DNA from: Paguma larvata
Lineage: Eukaryota > Chordata > Mammalia > Carnivora > Viverridae
NCBI GenBank assembly: GCA_030068075.1
Contig: CM057826.1
Location: forward strand, 67,367,312-67,431,311
DNA length: 64,000 nucleotides
Reading direction: 5' to 3'
Of the stretch, positions 59,096 to 64,000 are shown one piece after another (position 1 is the stretch's first letter; each line of letters begins with the position of its first letter). The translations under genes were made by a program, and so were the position numbers. The notes beneath the pieces are model-generated. The model made no database searches and had not been told where the DNA came from. It saw only the letters and a program-made list of their open reading frames with translations.

Positions 59096-59270
59096 TTATC
59101 AGTAGTTACTTTAAGTTAAATAGGTTAATTGGGGCACCTGGCAGGCTCAGTCAGTAGGGCATATGACTTTTAATGTTAAACAATCTCCACACCAAATGTG
59201 AGGCTTGAATTCATAACCTCAAGATCTAGAGTCACATGCTCTTCTGACTGAGCTTAAGCATGCAATTCTT

Positions 59271-59482
59271 TTTTTTTTTTAATATTCATTTTTCTTTTAA
59301 GTTTATTCTGAGAGGGACAGAGACAGTGAAAGCAGGAGGGGGAGTGAGAGAGAGAATCCTAAGGAGGCTCCACACCACTAGCTCAGAGACTGATGTGGGG
59401 CTTGAATTCATGAACTGTGAGATCATGACCTGAGCTGAAACCAAGAGTTGGACGCTTAACTGGCTAAGCCACCCAGGAACCC
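59271..59482 (-). repeat. CAN-SINE, left member of a head-to-tail pair
   Basis: Reverse copy. It shares one flanking duplication with its neighbour: TAAGCATGCAATTCTT (59255-59270) and TAAGCATGCAACTCTT (59696-59711). Confidence 0.9.
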
Positions 59483-59695
59483 TAAATAAATCTTCATTTA
59501 TTTTCGAGAGAGAGAGAGAGCATGCACAAGCAGGGGAGGGGCAGAGACTGGGACAGAGAATCTGAAGCAGGCTCTGCGCCAAAAGCAGTGAGCCTGATGC
59601 AGGGCTTGAATTCATGAACTGTGAGATCATGAACTGTGAGATCATGACCTGAGCCGAAGTCAGCTGCTTAACTAGCTGAGCCACCCAGGTGCCCC
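59483..59695 (-). repeat. CAN-SINE, right member of a head-to-tail pair
   Basis: Reverse copy abutting the previous one with no duplication between them. A 15-bp unit starting CATGAACTGTGA is tandemly repeated at 59613-59642, next to the B-box region. Confidence 0.9.
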
Positions 59696-59906
59696 TAAGC
59701 ATGCAACTCTTGATTTCATGGTCATGAGTTCAAGCCCCACATTTGGCTGGAGTCTACTTAAAAAAAGTTAAATAGATTATACTGTAAAAGGTAAACATTG
59801 GCAGATTGGATTAGAAAATAATCAACTGTACCTATCATGTCTGTAAGAGTCTCATTTTTGATACAGATAGAATGAAGTTGAAAGTAAAGGACGGATAAAG
59901 ATACTC

Positions 59907-60744
59907 CATTCATTCCCACCAACAGTGTAAAAGGGTTCCCCTTCCTCTGCATCTTTGCTAACATCTGTTGTTTCCTGTGTTGTTAATTTGAGCCATTCTG
60001 ACAGGTGTGAGGTGGTATCTTATTGTGGTTTTGATTTTTATTTTCTTTATGATGAGTGATGTTGAGCATTTTTCATGTGTCTTGTTCCCATTTGTGTGCC
60101 TTCTCTGGAAAACTGAGGGGGGGGGCATCCTCAAAAAGTTAAAACTAGAACCACCCTATGACAATTGCACTACTAGGTGTTAATCCAAAGGCTACAAAAA
60201 TACTGATTCAGAGGGACATATGCACCCGTGTTTATAGCAGCACTATCAACAATAGCCAAGTTATGGAAAGAGCCTAAATGTCCATCAATTGATGGATACA
60301 TATGTGACACACATAATGGAATATTCCTCAGCTATCAAAAAGAATGAAATCTTGCCATTTGCAACAATGTGGATGGAACTAGGGAGTATTATGCTAAGTG
60401 AAATATGTCAGTCAGAGAATGGCAAATACCATGTGATTTTGCTCAGATGTATAGTTTAAGAAACAAAATGGATGAGCATAGGGGAAAGAAGGAAAAAGAA
60501 GATAAAAACAGAGAGGGAGGCAAACTATAAGAGACTTTTAACCTTAGAGAACAAATTGAGGGTTGCTGAAGGAGAGGTGGGTAAGGGTATGGGCTAAATG
60601 GGTGATGGACATTAAGGACACTTGTTGGGATGAACACTGAGTATTATATGTAAGTGATGAATTGTTAAATTCTACTCCTGATATCAATACTACACTATAT
60701 GTTAACTAACTTGAAAATCCAAGTAAAAATCTTAGAAAAAAAAG
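59907..60744 (+). mobile_element. LINE-1 with 5' inversion (twin priming)
   Basis: 59907-60100 is L1 in antisense (GGTGTGAGGTGGTATCTTAT, GAGTGATGTTGAGCATTTTT). From about 60101 the same element continues in sense (TTCTCTGGAAAACTG, TAGCAGCACTATCAACAATA, GCTAAGTGAAATATGTCAGT) to an A-rich 3' end. Candidate target duplication AAGATACTC (59898-59906) and AAGATATTC (60745-60753). Confidence 0.82.
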
Positions 60745-61234
60745 AAGATATTCTGTTCAAATGCTAATAACCAAAGATGACTGGAGTAACTATATTATCA
60801 TCAGAAAAAAATCAATTTTAAGTCAAAAAAGTTTATAGTAGACAGTGAAACTCATTATATGTCGATGAGTTTAATTTCTCAGGATGATAGAACATTTATA
60901 AGCATATATGTACTTAACAGAGCTCCTAAATATAGGAAACAAATGGAAAGGTTTGAAGGGAGAGATAGATAATTCTTCATTAATAATTAGAAACTTTAAT
61001 ACTGCATGTCAGTGATGGCTAGAACAACCAGACCGAAGATCAAGGAGGAAATAGAGGATGTGAACAATGCTCTAAACTAATTATACCTAACAGACATACA
61101 TAATACACTCTACGATAGATACATATTCTTTTTAAATGCACATCGAGCATTTTCAAGATAAGACCAAAAACAAGTCTTAAGTTTAAAAGGTTGAAATCAT
61201 GCAAGTTCTTCTGTGATCACAACGAAAAAAATCT

Positions 61235-61365
61235 AGAAATCAACGTATATATATATATGGTCTAGAAAAACATCTAGAAATCAGTAACAACATATATATG
61301 TTTATATATTTATATGTATTTATATATTTATGTATATTTATATATATACATATATATATATAAAT
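61235..61365. repeat. (TA)-rich low-complexity tract
   Basis: TATATATA runs and a TCTAGAAA... repeat (CTAGAAATCA near 61211 and 61270) suggest a slippage-driven local duplication in the old L1. Confidence 0.8.
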
Positions 61366-62675
61366 GTGAAAATTAAACAACACACTCTTGTATAGCCATT
61401 GGGTCATAGAGGAAATTATAAGGGAAATTGGAAAATACCTTGAAATGAATGAAAATTAAGACACAGTATACCAAAAGTTATGGGATGCAAAAGAGTAGTG
61501 CTCAGAGGGAAATTCATGGCTGTGAAAGCTTACATTACTTTGCATTATGAAAGAACAGTCCGAAATTAGTAACTTAAATGTACACCTGAAGGAGCTTGAA
61601 AAAGTTAACAGAAGGGAGGAAATAATGATCTGAAATAAATGAAGGAGAAAACAGAAAATGAGTTTTTTGAAAATATTAACAAAAATGACAAACCTTTAAG
61701 TAGATTAAGACAAAAAAAGAAGACTCAACTTACTAAATCAGAAATTTAAGCATGAACATTCCCACCAACTTTATAGAAATAAAAACAATTCCACAAGAAA
61801 ATTAAGAGCAGCTATATAGCAACAAACTGGATAGATTAGATGAAATGGGCAAATTGATAGAAATACACAAATGACAAAAACTGATTGAAGTAGAAAATCT
61901 GAATAGATTTACAACAAGTAAGGAGATTGAACCAGTAATAAAAATCCTCTCCAAAAAGAGAAGACAGAAACCAGATGGCTTCCTTGATGAATTTCCTTAA
62001 ACATGTATAAAAAATTAATACCATTCCTCCTTAAATTCTTCCAAAATATTTAAGAAACAGCAAGCAGTACTTCCTAACTCTTAGGAGACCAGCATTACCC
62101 TGATTTTGAAGCCAAACAAGAACATTTCCAGAAAAGTTATCTACAGAACAATATCATTAATGAGCATAAATGCAGAAAGATGTCAACAAAATCGCAAACA
62201 GAAGACAGAAACCTATTGAAAGGATTATGTACTGTGACCAAGTATGATTTATTCCTTGAATGCAAGTGCAGCTCAGCATATGAAAACCAGTCAATGTAAT
62301 ATACCGCATAAGTAGAATGGAGGAAGAACAACTCACATAATCATCTTACTTGGTATAGAAAATGCATTTGGTGATTCCAGTACCTTTCCATGTTACAATC
62401 ATGCAATAAACTAGGAATAGAAAGATACTTCCTCAACATAATAAAGGCCATATATATCAAAACTGTTGTTAATATCATACTCAATGGTGAATGACTGAAA
62501 ACTTTTCCCTTAAGTTCAGGAATGAAACCATGATATCCACTTTTGCTGTTTCTCTTGAATATTGTACTGGAAATTCCAGCCAGAGTAATTGGGCAAGAAA
62601 AAGAAATAAAAGCCTTCAAAATTGGAAAAGAAGAAGTAAAACTGTCTCAGTTTGCAGATGACAGGGTTTTGTACA

Positions 62676-63715
62676 GGCACACCTCAGAGATATTGGCAGG
62701 TTCAGGTTCCAGACCATCAGAGTAAAGCGAATTACAATAAAGAAAGTCAAATGAATTTGATTTCCCAGTGGATATAAAAGTCATGCTTATGCTAAATAGT
62801 AGTTCATTAACTGTGCGATAGCATTTTGTTTAAAACAACAATATACATTTCTTAATTAAAAAAATATTGCTTAAAAGTGCTAACTGTCATCTGAGGTTTC
62901 AGGGAGTCATAACCTTTTTGTGGCTGCAGGATCTTGCCTTGATGTTGTTGGCTGCTGACCGATCAGAGTGGTGGTTGCTTAAAAGTTGGGGTGGTTGTGG
63001 CAGTACTCTTAAGAAACCGCTTTCTTTGCTCATCCATAAGAAGCAACTCTTCATCTGTTAATGTTTTATCACGAGATTGCAGCAATTGAGTCAGATTTAG
63101 GTGCCACTTCTGATTCTAGTTCTCTTGCTGTTTCTACCATATCTGCAGGTACTTTCTCCACTTAAGTCTTGAACCCGTCAGTGTCATCCATGAGTATTGG
63201 AATCAACTTCTTCCAAACTCCTGTTAATGGATATATTTTGACCTTTTCCCATGAATCAGGAATGTTCTTAATTATGTCTAGAATCGTGAATCCATTCTGG
63301 AAGATTTTCTTTTCTTTTTTTTAAATATATATACACATATATATTTAAATATAAGCTTTATGCCCAATGTGGGGCTGAACTCTTGATCTTGAGATCATGA
63401 ATCACAAGGAGAGTGGGAGAGATGGAAAACAGCTAGTTAGTGGAGCAATCAGAACACATGTAACATTTATCAGTTCAGTCTGCTGTCTTCTATGGTTATG
63501 GTTATGTTGGAGATCAGTGATCACCGGTCACCATACCAAATATAATGAAAATGTTTGAAATATTATGAAATTTACTCACATGTGACACAGAGACCTAAAA
63601 TGAGCAAATGTTGTTGAAAAAATGGTGCAGATAGACTTGCTCAATGCAGGGTTGTAAATTTGTTAAAAAAAATCTGAAGTACAGTAAGATGAAATACTAT
63701 AAAATACAGTACAAT
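62676..63715 (-). mobile_element. Tigger1-like DNA transposon, internally deleted
   Basis: It begins CAGGCACACCTCAGAGATAT, the Tigger terminal repeat. It carries reversed transposase-region phrases (AAGAAGCAACTCTTCATCTG, GGAATCAACTTCTTCCAAAC) and ends with the other terminal region (CATGTGACACAGAGACCTAA, ATAGACTTGCTCAATGCAGG). The central transposase is missing, replaced at 63318-63406 by an older SINE. The right terminus is degenerate. Confidence 0.82.
63318..63406 (-). repeat. Older CAN-SINE inside the Tigger element
   Basis: ATAAGCTTTATGCCCAATGT, GGGGCTGAACTCTTGATCTT, GAGATCATGAATCAC, reverse orientation with an AT-rich tail. Confidence 0.75.
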
Positions 63716-63734
63716 AAAATAAATACAAAATAAA

Positions 63735-63937
63735 AATATATAGTCGTATGTATATATGTATAATATATATTATATATAATATATGTGTATATTATATATA
63801 TTGTATATTATATATATTATATGTATGTATATATGTATATTATATATATTATATATTATATTATAGTCATATGTATATATGTGTGTATATATATAATAAT
63901 ATACACGTATATACATACGACTATATATATATAGTAA
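63735..63937. repeat. AT-rich inverted repeat
   Basis: A perfect 20-bp inverted repeat containing AGTCGTATG (63737-63756) and CATACGACT (63908-63927) encloses about 150 bases of TA-rich sequence with further partial complementarity. The array can fold as a long hairpin. Confidence 0.85.
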
Positions 63938-64000
63938 ACCCTAAAAAAAAACTCTTCCCAACATCCTGAGCTCCTGAATTAGAACTTAATATTTTTAAGA

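Larger units (their letters stand above)
59131..59767 (+). repeat. Older CAN-SINE pieces split by the SINE pair
   Basis: A forward SINE head at 59131-59172 (GGGGCACCTGGCAGGCTCAG), a reverse older SINE at about 59180-59254, and a forward continuation at 59696-59767 (TGATTTCATGGTCATGAGTT to poly-A) surround the SINE pair of 59271-59695. Confidence 0.7.
57471..62675 (+). mobile_element. Decayed LINE-1/HAL1 body, sense, split by later insertions
   Basis: Sense ORF1 phrases run through 57600-58420 (GGAGCTAAAATGTACAATAA, GAATCTGTATATCCAAGAAA, CACGAAATGCTAAAAAGAAC). After the insertions, ORF2-type sequence resumes at 60754 and continues to 62675, where the reverse transcriptase box is still legible as QFADD (codons near 62650). 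Stops and frameshifts are frequent, so no product is expected. Interruptions are SINEs at 58888-59095, 59131-59254, 59271-59695 and the inverted L1 at 59907-60744. Confidence 0.75.
31647..64000 (+). other. FBXL17: FBXL17 gene span in window (5' part, truncated)
   Basis: The FBXL17 transcription unit runs rightwards from the CpG island and leaves the window inside intron 3. Introns seen are 32628-50878 (18,251 bp) and 51002-55251 (4,250 bp), plus at least 8,491 bp of intron 3 from 55510. All junctions obey GT-AG and keep phase 0, so skipping exon 2 or exon 3 would preserve the frame but would remove the F-box core or the first LRRs. I see no other gene inside the introns. The true transcription start is not directly visible, so the left limit given is the start codon. 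Confidence 0.9.

Noticed and set aside
62543..62725. Frame with a QFADD reverse-transcriptase-like motif
   Set aside because: It is a remnant of old L1 ORF2 that runs into a Tigger element; the surrounding frame is full of stops, so it is not a gene.
1..64000. CRISPR arrays, operons, phage or plasmid modules
   Set aside because: The tandem arrays here are microsatellites and minisatellites without spacers, and all context is mammalian; nothing supports a prokaryotic system.

Overview
This window is mammalian nuclear DNA from a carnivore, most likely a cat-family species. The main evidence is about 45 copies of a tRNA-Lys-derived SINE with the CAN-SINE head (GGGGCGCCTGGGTGGCTC) and the AAAATAAATAAACATTAAAA-type tail typical of the feline SINEC_Fc group. 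Carnivore-type LINE-1 3' ends, older L1M, HAL1, MIR, L2 and MLT elements, and long (CA)n tracts are also present. I see no prokaryotic, plasmid or phage features.

The only protein-coding gene I can support is FBXL17 (F-box and leucine-rich repeat protein 17) on the plus strand. A CpG-island promoter and leader lie at about 30900-31646. Coding exon 1 is 31647-32627, exon 2 is 50879-51001 and exon 3 is 55252-55509. All three coding segments are in phase 0, with GT donors and AG acceptors. They give the first 454 codons: a long low-complexity N-terminus, the F-box split by intron 1, and the first leucine-rich repeats. The remaining repeats and the C-terminus lie beyond 64000.

Layout: 1-30900 is repeat-rich intergenic DNA upstream of the gene, holding solo LTRs, L2, MIR, hAT and Tc1/mariner-type DNA transposon remnants, antisense L1 pieces and many SINEs. 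30900-32630 is the CpG island with promoter, leader and exon 1. 32628-50878 is intron 1 (18.25 kb), dominated by antisense L1 and SINEs. 51002-55251 is intron 2 (4.25 kb). 55510-64000 is the start of intron 3. It carries a ~5 kb decayed plus-strand L1/HAL1 body split by SINEs and a 5'-inverted L1, then a Tigger-like transposon and an AT-rich palindrome.

The most interesting observations concern FBXL17 control and protein sorting: a start-stop upstream ORF and a well-placed short uORF ahead of a weak-context start codon, and an N-terminus resembling a myristoylation plus palmitoylation signal. Several unusual retrotransposon structures follow: head-to-tail SINE pairs inside single target-site duplications, a twin-primed L1, and a SINE/L1 composite. 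I found no evidence for an undescribed multi-gene system here. Repeat family names come from recognising consensus sequence by eye, not from a database search.
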